In this document: one piece after another, positions 1 to 8,550 of the stretch | Numbering within the stretch: position 1 is the stretch's first letter | Layout: every line of letters begins with the position of its first letter | DNA from: Micromonospora coxensis | GTDB taxonomy: Bacteria; Actinomycetota; Actinomycetes; Mycobacteriales; Micromonosporaceae | Direction: 5' to 3' | DNA length: 64,000 bases | NCBI RefSeq assembly: GCF_900090295.1 | Contig: NZ_LT607753.1 | Span: forward strand, 2,294,001-2,358,000 | Translations under genes and position numbers: made by a program | Notes under the pieces: generated by a model | What the model saw: the letters and a program-made list of their open reading frames with translations, nothing else | Told to the model about the DNA's origin: nothing | The model's database searches: none

Positions 1-2
1 CC

Positions 3-1568
3 GACGGCGACGGCATGGGCGACCTGCCGGGCATCACGGCCCGCCTCGGCCACCTCGCCGAGCTGGGCGTCGACGCGGTCTGGCTGTCCCCGTTCTACCC
101 GTCGCCGCAGGCCGACGCCGGGTACGACGTGGCCGACTACCGGGACGTCGACCCGCTCTTCGGCAAGCTCTCGGACGCCGACGCGCTGATCGCCGAGGCC
201 CGCGCCAAGGGGCTGCGGGTCATCGTCGACCTGGTGCCGAACCACACCTCCTCCGCGCACCGCTGGTTCCGGACCGCGCTGGTCGCCGGCCCGGGCAGCC
301 CGGAGCGCGCCCGGTACGTCTTCCGCGACGGCCTGGGCCCGGACGGCGACCAGCCGCCAAACGACTGGCAGAGCGTCTTCGGCGGCCCCGCCTGGACCCG
401 GGTGACCGAGCCGGACGGCCGGCCCGGCCAGTGGTACCTGCACCTCTTCGACCCCGGGCAGCCCGACCTCAACTGGGACAACCCGGAGGTCCGCGAGGAG
501 TTCCTCGACGTGCTGCGCTTCTGGCTGGACCGGGGCGTGGACGGCTTCCGGGTGGACGTCGCGCACGGCCTCGTCAAGCAGGCCGACCTGGCGAACTGGC
601 AGGAGCCGCAGGAGATCCTCTCCGGCAACGACGTGGACAAGCCCCGGCCCCCGATGTGGGACCAGGACGGCGTGCACGAGATCTACCGGGAGTGGCGCCG
701 ACTGCTCGACACGTACCCCGGGGAGCGGATCCTGGTGGCCGAGGCGTGGGTGGAGCCGGCCGAGCGGCTGGCCCGCTACGTGCGCCCCGACGAGATGCAC
801 CAGGCGTTCAACTTCGAGTACCTGCTCGCCGCGTGGAGCGCGCCGGCCCAGTACGCGGTCGTCACCCGGTCCCTGGAGGCCACCGACGCGGTGGGCGCGC
901 CGACGACGTGGGTGCTGTCGAACCACGACGTGGTCCGGCACGCGTCCCGGCTGGGCCTCACCGCCGACGGCGGCCGGCTCAACGGCGTCGGGATCGGCGA
1001 CCCGCAGCCGGACGCCGCGCTGGGGCTGCGCCGGGCCCGGGCGGCCAGCCTGCTCATGCTGGCCCTGCCCGGCTCCGCCTACCTCTACCAGGGCGAGGAG
1101 TTGGGCCTGCCCGAGCACACCACGCTGCCGGACGAGGCCCGGCAGGACCCGACCTGGGAGCGCAGCGGGCACACCCAGCGCGGCCGGGACGGCTGCCGGG
1201 TGCCGATCCCGTGGGAGGCCGACGCCCCGTCGTACGGCTTCGGGCCGACCGACGCGAGCTGGCTGCCGCAGCCGCCGTCCTGGGCCGAGTACGCCCTGGA
1301 CCGGCAGCGCGACGTGCCCGGCTCGACGTACGAGATGTACCGCACCGCGCTGCGGCTGCGCCGCGAGCACGGGCTCGCCCGAGGGCCGCTGGCGTGGCTC
1401 TCCACCGGCGACGAGGTGCTGGCCTTCCGCAACGGCGGGCTGACCGTGCTGACCAACTTCGGCGCGGCGGCCGTCCCGGTCCCGGCCGGTGAGCTGCTGT
1501 GCAGCAGCGCTCCGCTCGACGAGGACGGCCGGGTCCCGACCGACGTCACGGTCTGGGTCCGCGGCTGA
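3..1568 (+). CDS. GH13 alpha-glucosidase, 5' partial
   Basis: Glycoside hydrolase family 13, oligo-1,6-glucosidase/alpha-glucosidase type, hydrolysing alpha-glucosidic bonds of malto- or isomalto-oligosaccharides in the cytoplasm. The window opens inside the gene: the frame is open to base 3 and begins D-G-D-G-M-G-D-L, which corresponds to the N-terminal DxNGDGxGDL block of the family, so roughly 30-40 residues lie outside. Counting from the first visible Met at base 15, the conserved blocks are DLVPNH (about 72-77), the nucleophile Asp in GFRVD (181), the acid/base Glu in VAEAW (243) and the transition-state Asp in LSNHD (305). It ends before a strong hairpin facing a convergent MFS gene. 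Exact substrate cannot be told from sequence. Confidence 0.9.
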   Translation, partial: DGDGMGDLPGITARLGHLAELGVDAVWLSPFYPSPQADAGYDVADYRDVDPLFGKLSDADALIAEARAKGLRVIVDLVPNHTSSAHRWFRTALVAGPGSPERARYVFRDGLGPDGDQPPNDWQSVFGGPAWTRVTEPDGRPGQWYLHLFDPGQPDLNWDNPEVREEFLDVLRFWLDRGVDGFRVDVAHGLVKQADLANWQEPQEILSGNDVDKPRPPMWDQDGVHEIYREWRRLLDTYPGERILVAEAWVEPAERLARYVRPDEMHQAFNFEYLLAAWSAPAQYAVVTRSLEATDAVGAPTTWVLSNHDVVRHASRLGLTADGGRLNGVGIGDPQPDAALGLRRARAASLLMLALPGSAYLYQGEELGLPEHTTLPDEARQDPTWERSGHTQRGRDGCRVPIPWEADAPSYGFGPTDASWLPQPPSWAEYALDRQRDVPGSTYEMYRTALRLRREHGLARGPLAWLSTGDEVLAFRNGGLTVLTNFGAAAVPVPAGELLCSSAPLDEDGRVPTDVTVWVRG

Positions 1569-1576
1569 CGCCGTTC

Positions 1577-1619
1577 GGTCCCGCCGACTCCCGGCGCCGG
1601 TCCGGGAGCCGGCGGGACC
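1577..1619. terminator. Bidirectional hairpin terminator
   Basis: Inverted repeat: GGTCCCGCCG-a-CTCCCGG pairs with CCGGGAG-c-CGGCGGGACC around a 7-nt loop, one A/C mismatch. It sits nine bases after the glucosidase stop and between convergent genes. There is no T-run, as is usual in high-GC actinomycetes. Confidence 0.7.
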
Positions 1620-1719
1620 GTTCCGTCCGCGCGGCGCGGCGCCCACGCCCGTCGCCGCCGTGCGCGGCCCCGACGAGCCGCGACGCGGCGCCCACCCGCG
1701 CCGGCCGACGGAGCGCTGC

Positions 1720-3132
1720 TCAGAGCCGGTCGGCGCGAGCGTGCAGCAGCTCGTGCACGGAGTCGATGTCACCGGGCGAGGTACGCGAGGCGAGCCAGTA
1801 CATGACCCCGGTGGGGATGAAGAAGAGCTGGAAGACGGCCAGCCCGACGGCGTAGTTCAGCGGCGGCGGGAACGCCGCGCGCAGGCCGTGGAAGGCCACC
1901 CCGACCAGGCCGTTGCCCGCCGCCCGTCCCACCCCGTTGACCAGGTTGCCCAGGCTGTAGACGGTGCCCCGGTGCTCGGGCGGGTTGACGTCGGCGATCA
2001 GGGCGAACCAGTTCGGCGAGTTGGCCGAGGTCAGGGCCAGCGCGACGACGGCGGTGAGCAGGCTCAGCCCGACCGTCGGCTCGGTGACCACGCTGGCCAG
2101 CACCGCCCGGACCACCGCCGCGCCGCTCGCGCCGTCGGGCACCACGATGCGCACCGGGACCAGGAACAGCACCAGGTAGAACGGCACGGCCGCGAGGATG
2201 CCCAGCGCCGCGACCAGGGCCCGCCCTCTCGGCGTACGCCGTTGCAGCGCGTCGCCGGCCAGCCCGCCCACGATGGAGAGCACCCCGCCGAGCTGGAACA
2301 GGGTGGCGAAGACACTGCCCACCATCACCGCGGTGGCCGGCGAGTAGCCCTGGTCCTCGGCCCGTTCGGAGAAGAGCACCGGCAGCCAGACCAGCGAGCC
2401 GAACGCGGCCTGCGCGGTCAGCCCCTGCAGGATCAGCCAACGGTTGGTCCGGCGGGCCAGGATGCGGGGCAGGTCGGCGCGGGTGATCCGGTAGTCGTAC
2501 TCGTGGCCGGCGTCGATCGCGCCGGCCAGCTCGGGCTCGCTCTGCCCGCGCCGGATGTCGTACGTGAAGAGGTAGGCGGCGGTGGCGGCCAGCCCGACCA
2601 CGGTGAGCGCCAGGAACGGACGCCGCCAGTCGGTGCTGCCGAGCAGGCCGCCGGTGAGCGTCCCGGCCAGTGTGCCGACGCCCTGCGACAGGCCCCAGAA
2701 GCTCATCACCAGGCCCCGGCGGCGCGGTGAGATCAGGTCGGTGACCACGGAGAAGCCGACCGAGCCGACCGCGCCCAGCCCGATCGCGGCGACGAGCTGG
2801 GCGGCCAGGAAGGTCGGGTAGTCCTGGGCCAGCGCGCTGCCGCCGGTGCCGGCGGCCCAGATCAGCGTGCCGACCATGAGCAGCGGTTTGCGGTTCGTCC
2901 GGTCGCCCACGTACGCCCAGGCCACCGCGGCCACCGCGCTGACCAGGAAGCTGACCGCGGTGACCAGGCCGAGCAGCCGCTGCGGCACGTCGAGCGCCCC
3001 GGAGATCGGCCCGTACAGCGGGGGCACCAGGCCGATCGCCACGTTGTCCAGCGAGGCGAGCACCACGAACACCACGACGCTGTAGAGGCGGTGCGCCGCG
3101 TTCCCCCGCCGGGCGTTCCTGGTGCCAGCCAT
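1720..3132 (-). CDS. MFS transporter, spinster-like
   Basis: Major facilitator superfamily permease of about 470 residues with about 12 membrane segments, acting in the cytoplasmic membrane. The first transmembrane helix (VVFVVLASLDNVAIGLVPPLY) is followed by the loop motif GDRTNRKP, matching the MFS loop 2-3 signature GxLaDrxGrkr. RRRGLVMSFWGLSQGVG resembles motifs of Spns-type and multidrug MFS members. I chose ATG 3132 (MAGTRN) over an in-frame TTG twelve bases upstream. It stands alone, convergent with the glucosidase gene, so the substrate is unknown. Sugar uptake is possible from context but not shown. Confidence 0.85.
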   Translation of the reverse strand: MAGTRNARRGNAAHRLYSVVVFVVLASLDNVAIGLVPPLYGPISGALDVPQRLLGLVTAVSFLVSAVAAVAWAYVGDRTNRKPLLMVGTLIWAAGTGGSALAQDYPTFLAAQLVAAIGLGAVGSVGFSVVTDLISPRRRGLVMSFWGLSQGVGTLAGTLTGGLLGSTDWRRPFLALTVVGLAATAAYLFTYDIRRGQSEPELAGAIDAGHEYDYRITRADLPRILARRTNRWLILQGLTAQAAFGSLVWLPVLFSERAEDQGYSPATAVMVGSVFATLFQLGGVLSIVGGLAGDALQRRTPRGRALVAALGILAAVPFYLVLFLVPVRIVVPDGASGAAVVRAVLASVVTEPTVGLSLLTAVVALALTSANSPNWFALIADVNPPEHRGTVYSLGNLVNGVGRAAGNGLVGVAFHGLRAAFPPPLNYAVGLAVFQLFFIPTGVMYWLASRTSPGDIDSVHELLHARADRL

Positions 3133-3194
3133 GACCGGCAGCAAATCAGGTGCGGATCACGTTCCGGTGACCGGCCCCACCCGGACCGGCCGGC

Positions 3195-4304
3195 TCAGAG
3201 GTACCCGCCGATCTCCACCGGCACGACGGTGGTCGGGACCGCCCCGGACCGCAGCGCGTACAGCTCGGCGAGGGTCGCCCCCTGCGGCGGCACCCCGGCC
3301 GAGGTGCCGAGCCACCCGGTCGCCTCCGCGTACGACAGCGGCCCCACCTCGACCCGGGCCAGGCACCGGCCGGGACGGACCACCGCCGGGTGCAGCCGGG
3401 ACAGGTCCTCGTTCGTGGTGATCGCCACCAGCACGTCCCGGCCCTGCCCGAGCAGCCCGTCGGTGAGGTTGAGCAGCCGGGACAGCGCCTGCCCGGCCGC
3501 CTGCTTGGCCTCGCCCCGGATCAGCTCGTCGCAGTCCTCCAGGATCAGCAGCCGCCACTTGCGGGTGGTGCCGCTGTCCCCGTCGTCCTCCTCGCCGACC
3601 GCCACCTCCGACAGGTAGGCGGTGTCCCCGAAGAGCACGTCCGGGTCGAGGACGCAGTCGACCTGGCACCAGTCACGCCAGTGCCGGGTCAGCGCCCGCA
3701 GCGCGGTGGTCTTGCCGGTGCCGGGCGCGCCGTGCAGCAGGATCAGCCGACCGGCGACGGTCTGCGGGGTGACCGCCATCAGCGCGTCCAGGGCCGCGCC
3801 GGCCGACGCGCTGTAGTTGGGCCGGATGGTGGCCCACTCCGGGGCGACGATGGACCGCAGATCACGCTGCGCGCCCCGGCGCGGGTTCTGGTGCCAGAAG
3901 CCGATCCGGGCGGTGTCCGGGGCCTCCGGCTCGGCGGCCCCGTCGACGATCCGGTCCAGGGCGGACTGGCCCACCTCGTCGTCGACCGCCGTCACGGTCA
4001 CCTCGGCGCCGCGCCCCTTCCAGGTCACCACGCGCGCGGTCCAGCCGTCGCCGGCGAGCAGCCGGGAGCGCTGCCGGTTCTCGATGGCGGTCCGCAGCAG
4101 CCGCCCGTCGGGGACCGTCAGCGACGCCTCGGGGCGGACCCGGGAGAGCCGCACGGTGCGCGACCACGGGTGGCGGCCGGTGACGAAGTCGGCCAGCATC
4201 AGGGCGTCCACCACGTCGCACGGGGTGTCCGCGTCGTCGTACTGCAGGGTCGCGGGCAGGTCGACGCCGGTCGGCGCGCCGGACGGTTCGGGGGTGCTGC
4301 GCAT
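3195..4304 (-). CDS. AAA ATPase with DUF5925-like N-terminus
   Basis: Cytoplasmic protein of 369 residues. The N-terminal ~135 residues contain the phrase DDADTPCDVVDALMLADF, typical of the actinobacterial DUF5925 domain as I remember it. The C-terminal part is an AAA ATPase with Walker A GAPGTGKTT (192-200), Walker B LLILEDCDE (252-260) and a following TTNEDLSRLHPAVVRPGRC stretch that fits sensor 1 and the arginine-finger region. The role of the family is not established. The gene follows xylB on the same strand, but a perfect 12-bp hairpin lies between them, so co-transcription is doubtful. Confidence 0.8.
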   Translation of the reverse strand: MRSTPEPSGAPTGVDLPATLQYDDADTPCDVVDALMLADFVTGRHPWSRTVRLSRVRPEASLTVPDGRLLRTAIENRQRSRLLAGDGWTARVVTWKGRGAEVTVTAVDDEVGQSALDRIVDGAAEPEAPDTARIGFWHQNPRRGAQRDLRSIVAPEWATIRPNYSASAGAALDALMAVTPQTVAGRLILLHGAPGTGKTTALRALTRHWRDWCQVDCVLDPDVLFGDTAYLSEVAVGEEDDGDSGTTRKWRLLILEDCDELIRGEAKQAAGQALSRLLNLTDGLLGQGRDVLVAITTNEDLSRLHPAVVRPGRCLARVEVGPLSYAEATGWLGTSAGVPPQGATLAELYALRSGAVPTTVVPVEIGGYL

Positions 4305-4356
4305 CGCCCGATCATCGCCACCCGGGGCCGCCGCGTACAGCGCATTAGGGCGTGGC

Positions 4357-4399
4357 GTCGAAGTCCCGGCCGAGCCGAGGCGACGTCCGGGACTTCGAC
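4357..4399 (-). terminator. Hairpin after xylB
   Basis: GTCGAAGTCCCG (4357-4368) pairs perfectly with CGGGACTTCGAC (4388-4399) around a 19-nt loop, eight bases beyond the xylB stop codon. The 12-mer GGCGTGGCGTCG occurs on each side (4349-4360 and 4411-4422), so the last codons of xylB look duplicated across the hairpin. Confidence 0.55.
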
Positions 4400-4406
4400 A
4401 CCCGTC

Positions 4407-5915
4407 CTACGGCGTGGCGTCGCTCCGGTCGACGGTGAGGTCCCGGGCGGCGGCGTACCGCCGGCGGACGGCGGGGACCGGCTCGGCGGCGTACTCCTGC
4501 GTGCCGGTGACCGGCCAGGCGGGCGGCGTCGCGCCGCCCAGGGCGACCCAGGCGGCCTGGCGGGCGGCGCCGTCGGCGACGTACTCCCCCGGCGGCGGCA
4601 CGAGCACCGGCCGGCCGAAGACCTGCGGGGCGATCCGGCGGACCGCGGCCGCGCGGGCGCCACCGCCGACCAGGACGATCCGGTCGGCCCGCGCCCCCTG
4701 CGCGGTGAGCGCGTCCAGGCCGTCGGCGAGCGCGCAGAGCATCCCCTCGACGGCGGCCCGGGCCAGGTGCGCCGGGGTCGCGGTGTGCAGGGTGAGCCCG
4801 TGCAGCGCCCCGGTGGACAGTGGCCGGACCGGGGTCCGCTCCCCCTCCAGGTAGGGCACCAGCACCAGCCCGTCGGCCCCGGGCGGGGCGGCCAGCGCCA
4901 GGTCGGACAGCTCGTCGAGGCCGACCCCGAGCATCGCCGCCGCGGCGTCGAGCACCCGGGCCGCGTTGAGCGTGCAGACCAGCGGCAGGAACCGGCCGGT
5001 GGCGTCGGCGAACCCGGCGACCGCGCCGCCCGGGTCCGCGGCCGGGGCGTCGGAGACCGCGAAGACCGTGCCGGAGGTGCCGATGGAGACGACCACGTCC
5101 CCCGGGCCGGCCCCGACGCCGAGCGCGGCGGCGGCGTTGTCGCCGGTGCCGGGGCCGAGCAGCACGGTCCCGCCGGCCGGTGCCGGCGTCGCTCCGCCGC
5201 CGGTCGCCGTGCCGGTCGAAGCCGCCGGTGAGCCGCCCGGACCGGCCAGGACGGACCGGTCCAGGGTGCCGGCGGCGTCGGCCGGGCCGAGCACCGTCGG
5301 CACCCGCAGTCGCCGACCGAACGCCTGCTCCAGCAGGTCGAAGCGGTACGCGCCGGTGCGCGGCGACCAGTAGCCGGTGCCGCTGGCGTCGCCCCGGTCG
5401 GTGCGCAGCGCGTCCAGGCCGGGCGCGCCGGCCAGCCGCCAGGTGAGCCAGTCGTGCGGCAGGCACACCGCCGCGACCCGGGCGGCCCGGTCCGGCTCGT
5501 GCCGGGCCAGCCAGCGCAGCTTGGTGGCGGTGAAGCTGGCCACCGGCACGCTGCCGGTCGCCTCCGCCCACGAGCGACGGCCCGCCTCGCCGCCACCGGC
5601 CTCGGCGATCAGGTCGGCGGCGGCGTCGGCGGAGCGGGTGTCGTTCCAGAGCAGGGCGGGTCGGACCACCCGGCCGGCGTCGTCCAGGCAGACCATGCCG
5701 TGCTGCTGGCCGGCGACCGAGACGGCCGCGACGTCGGTCAGCCCACCGGCGGCGTCGATCGCCGCGCGCAGCGCGTCCCACCAGGCCTCGGGGTCGACCT
5801 CGGTGCCGTCCGGGTGCGGCGCGCGGCCCTGCCGGACCAGCGCGCCGGTCTCCGCGTCCCGGACGACGACCTTGCAGGACTGGGTGGACGAGTCGACCCC
5901 GGCGACGAGCGGCAT
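4407..5915 (-). CDS. xylB: Xylulokinase
   Basis: Phosphorylates D-xylulose to xylulose-5-phosphate using ATP, the second step of the xylose isomerase pathway. The 502-residue FGGY-family protein starts [12 protein letters not shown] (sugar-kinase phosphate 1 motif), has the substrate block [11 protein letters not shown] with the catalytic Asp, the LLGPGTGDN segment, the GTSGTV phosphate 2 loop and a C-terminal VGGGARA adenosine motif. Start ATG 5915 is preceded by GAGGGCC-like purines, and it lies 11 bases downstream of xylA on the same strand, so the two form an operon. Length is normal for the family. Confidence 0.95.
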   Translation of the reverse strand: MPLVAGVDSSTQSCKVVVRDAETGALVRQGRAPHPDGTEVDPEAWWDALRAAIDAAGGLTDVAAVSVAGQQHGMVCLDDAGRVVRPALLWNDTRSADAAADLIAEAGGGEAGRRSWAEATGSVPVASFTATKLRWLARHEPDRAARVAAVCLPHDWLTWRLAGAPGLDALRTDRGDASGTGYWSPRTGAYRFDLLEQAFGRRLRVPTVLGPADAAGTLDRSVLAGPGGSPAASTGTATGGGATPAPAGGTVLLGPGTGDNAAAALGVGAGPGDVVVSIGTSGTVFAVSDAPAADPGGAVAGFADATGRFLPLVCTLNAARVLDAAAAMLGVGLDELSDLALAAPPGADGLVLVPYLEGERTPVRPLSTGALHGLTLHTATPAHLARAAVEGMLCALADGLDALTAQGARADRIVLVGGGARAAAVRRIAPQVFGRPVLVPPPGEYVADGAARQAAWVALGGATPPAWPVTGTQEYAAEPVPAVRRRYAAARDLTVDRSDATP

Positions 5916-5926
5916 GGCGGCCCTCC

Positions 5927-7114
5927 TCAGCGCGCGCCGAGCAGGTGCTCGACGGCGAGCTGGTTGAGCCGGACGAAGCCGAAGCCCTTCGCCCCGGCCG
6001 CATCGACATCGAACTCCTCGAAGGCGGAGGAGTCGGCGAGCAGGTCGGCGTAGGTCTCGCCGGGGTTCAGCGTCGGGGTGGACAGCTCGGCGACCCGGCT
6101 GGCGGCGAGCGCCTCGGCCACCTCCGGGTCGGCCCGGAACGCCGCGGCCCGCTCCTTGAGCAGCAGGTACGTGCGCATGTTCGCCTCGGCCGAGGCCCAC
6201 ACCCCGGTGAAGTCCTCGGTACGGGACGGCTTGTAGTCGAAGTGCCGGGGCCCGTCGTACGCGGGGGCGCCCCCGGGACCGCCGTGCTCCAGCAGGTCCA
6301 CCAGGGCGAACGCGTTGAGCAGGTCGCCGTGGCCGAAGACGAGGTCCTGGTCGTACTTGATGCCCCGCTGGCCGTTGAGGTCGATGTGGAACAGCTTGCC
6401 CTGCCAGAGCGCCTGGGCGATGCCGTGCGCGAAGTTCAGCCCGGCCATCTGCTCGTGGCCGACCTCCGGGTTGAGGCCGACCAGTTCCGGGTGGGCGAGG
6501 GTGGAGATGAAGCCCAGCGCGTGACCGATGGTGGGCAGCAGGATGTCGCCACGCGGCTCGTTCGGCTTGGGCTCCAGGGCGAAGCGCAGGTCGTAGCCGG
6601 AGTCGACGACGTACTGGCAGAGCAGGTCGACCGCCTCGCGGTAGCGGTCCAGCGCCGCGCGGACGTCCTTGGCCAGGTCGTACTCGGCGCCCTCCCGGCC
6701 GCCCCACATCACGAAGGTGCGGGCGCCCAGTTCGGCGGCGAGGTCGACGTTGCGCAGCACCTTGCGCAGCGCGTACCGGCGGACGTCGCGGTCGTTGCTG
6801 GTGAAGCCGCCGTCCTTGAAGACGGGGTGCTGGAAGAGGTTGGTGGTGACCATCGGGACGACCAGGCCGGTCTCGTCGAGGGCCTTGCGGAACCGGGCCA
6901 GGTGGGCGTCGCGGGTGGCGGCGTCCGCGCCGAAGGGCACCACGTCGTCGTCGTGGAAGGTGATGCCGTACGCGCCCAGCTCGGCGAGGCGGTGCACGGC
7001 CTCGACCGGGTCCAGCTCCCCCCGGGTGGCGTCGCCGAACGGGTCACGGGCCGGCCAGCCCACCGTCCAGAGCCCGAAGGAGAACTTGTCGGCGGGGGTG
7101 GGACGGGGTGCCAT
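5927..7114 (-). CDS. xylA: Xylose isomerase
   Basis: Converts D-xylose to D-xylulose (and glucose to fructose) with two divalent metals. The 395-residue protein has the actinobacterial class I features: [11 protein letters not shown] near the N-terminus, catalytic His in [15 protein letters not shown], the metal ligand Glu in [17 protein letters not shown] and [10 protein letters not shown] near the second metal site. It is the first gene of xylAB and is divergent from a ROK-family repressor 76 bases away, with an operator-like palindrome between them. This is the usual actinomycete arrangement for xylose-induced expression. Confidence 0.96.
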   Translation of the reverse strand: MAPRPTPADKFSFGLWTVGWPARDPFGDATRGELDPVEAVHRLAELGAYGITFHDDDVVPFGADAATRDAHLARFRKALDETGLVVPMVTTNLFQHPVFKDGGFTSNDRDVRRYALRKVLRNVDLAAELGARTFVMWGGREGAEYDLAKDVRAALDRYREAVDLLCQYVVDSGYDLRFALEPKPNEPRGDILLPTIGHALGFISTLAHPELVGLNPEVGHEQMAGLNFAHGIAQALWQGKLFHIDLNGQRGIKYDQDLVFGHGDLLNAFALVDLLEHGGPGGAPAYDGPRHFDYKPSRTEDFTGVWASAEANMRTYLLLKERAAAFRADPEVAEALAASRVAELSTPTLNPGETYADLLADSSAFEEFDVDAAGAKGFGFVRLNQLAVEHLLGAR

Positions 7115-7141
7115 GGCAGACCTCCGGTGGTGTCGTCCGCT

Positions 7142-7165
7142 ATTTGTTCAGTGGTTGAATTAAAT
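7142..7165. promoter_or_regulatory. Probable ROK/XylR operator
   Basis: Imperfect palindrome ATTTGTTCA (7142-7150) - spacer - TGAATTAAAT (7156-7165). The right arm reads ATTTAATTCA on the minus strand, identical to the left arm apart from one inserted A and one G/A change. It is A/T-rich in a very GC-rich window and lies midway between xylA and the ROK gene. Binding by the neighbouring ROK protein is inferred from position. Confidence 0.6.
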
Positions 7166-7190
7166 GACCCCGGTGTGGCAGTGTCAAGCG

Positions 7191-8420
7191 GTGACCAGCG
7201 CCAGCACCGCCGGCGCGGTCCGCCAGGGCAGCCTGCGCGAGCTCAACCTCGCCGTGGTGCTCGGCCGGATCGCCGCCGCCGACCGACCGCCCTCCCGGGC
7301 CGCGATCGCCGCCGACACCGGCCTGACCCGGGCCACCGTCTCCGCCGTCGTCGACGACCTGATCGCCGGCCGGCTGGTGGTCGAGGCCGCACCGGAGCCA
7401 CGCGCCGGGGCCGGCCGGCCCGCCCGTGGGCTGCGGCTCGCCGCCGACGGACCCGCCGGGCTCGGCCTGGAGGTCAACGTCGACTACCTCGCCGCCTGCG
7501 TGGTCGACCTGACCGGTCAGGTCCGCCACCACGAGGTGCACCGCGCCGACCTGCGGCCCCTCTCCCCCGCCGACGCCCTCGCCCGCCTGGTCGAGCTGGC
7601 CGGGCGGGCCCGGGCCACCGCCGACCGGCACGGGTTGACCCTGGCCGGCGCGACGCTGGCGGTGCCCGGCCTGGTCGACGCCCACGGGCTGGTCCGGCTC
7701 GCGCCCAACCTCGGCTGGCGCGAGGTGGACGTGCCCGCCCTGCTCGCCGGGCACCCCCCGCTGACCGGGACGGTCGCCGGCCCGGCGCTGACCGTCGACA
7801 ACGAGGCCAACCTGGCCGCCCTCGGCGAACTGCACGCCACCCCCGGCACGGCGAGCTTCCTGCACGTCTCCGGCGAGATCGGCATCGGCGCCGGGATCGT
7901 GCTCGACGGCGCGCTGTTCCGGGGCGTACGGGGCTGGAGCGGGGAACTGGGCCACGTGCCGGTCGACCCGACCGGACCGCGCTGCCGGTGCGGCGCCCGG
8001 GGCTGCCTGGAGACGTACGCCGGACAGGAGGCCGTCCTCGCCGCGGCCGGACTCTCCGGCGCGGACCTCCCGGCGGACACCGCCGCCCGGCGGCTGGCCG
8101 ACCTCGCCGGGGCGGGCGACCCGGCGACCCTCGACGCGCTGCGGGCCGCCGGCACCGCCCTCGGAGTGGCGGTCTCCGGCGTGGTGAACCTGCTCGACCT
8201 GGACACCGTGGTCCTCGGCGGCGGATACGCGACACTCGCCCCCTGGCTCCGCCCGCCGGTCGCCGCCGAACTGGCCGACCGGGTGCTCACCGCCGCCTGG
8301 TCCCCGGTCACCGTCCGGGCGGCGGCCCTCGGACCGGAGTCCGCCGTCGTCGGCGGCGCCGGCGCGGTGCTCCGCCGGATCATCACCCGACCGTCCGATT
8401 GGCTCGGCCGCCGGGAGTGA
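7191..8420 (+). CDS. xylR: ROK-family transcriptional repressor (xylose)
   Basis: Sugar-responsive repressor, probably of xylAB. The N-terminus (AGAVRQGSLRELNLAVVLGRI) leads into a winged-helix DNA-binding segment (SRAAIAADTGLTRATVSAVV). The rest is a ROK domain with GIGAGIV and the zinc motif CRCGARGCLE near residues 265-275. I take GTG 7191 as start because the upstream in-frame ATG (7164) lies inside the operator palindrome; the ATG would add nine residues. The sugar-kinase fold is retained, as in regulatory ROK proteins. The effector is inferred from the divergent xyl genes. Confidence 0.88.
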   Translation: MTSASTAGAVRQGSLRELNLAVVLGRIAAADRPPSRAAIAADTGLTRATVSAVVDDLIAGRLVVEAAPEPRAGAGRPARGLRLAADGPAGLGLEVNVDYLAACVVDLTGQVRHHEVHRADLRPLSPADALARLVELAGRARATADRHGLTLAGATLAVPGLVDAHGLVRLAPNLGWREVDVPALLAGHPPLTGTVAGPALTVDNEANLAALGELHATPGTASFLHVSGEIGIGAGIVLDGALFRGVRGWSGELGHVPVDPTGPRCRCGARGCLETYAGQEAVLAAAGLSGADLPADTAARRLADLAGAGDPATLDALRAAGTALGVAVSGVVNLLDLDTVVLGGGYATLAPWLRPPVAAELADRVLTAAWSPVTVRAAALGPESAVVGGAGAVLRRIITRPSDWLGRRE

Positions 8421-8550
8421 CCCGGGCTTCCTGGATGGGCGATCGCGCCTCCGCCTCGGTACCCTTTCCGTCAGGCAACGAACCCCCATCCGAGGAGTGC
8501 ACGACCAGCATGCGCAGAGGTCGACCGGCCGAAGCGCCCGGCGCCCGGCG

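Noticed and set aside
1634..1700. Repeated GCGGCGCCCAC near the glucosidase terminator
   Set aside because: Short and GC-rich; two copies within 60 bases are expected by chance in such DNA.
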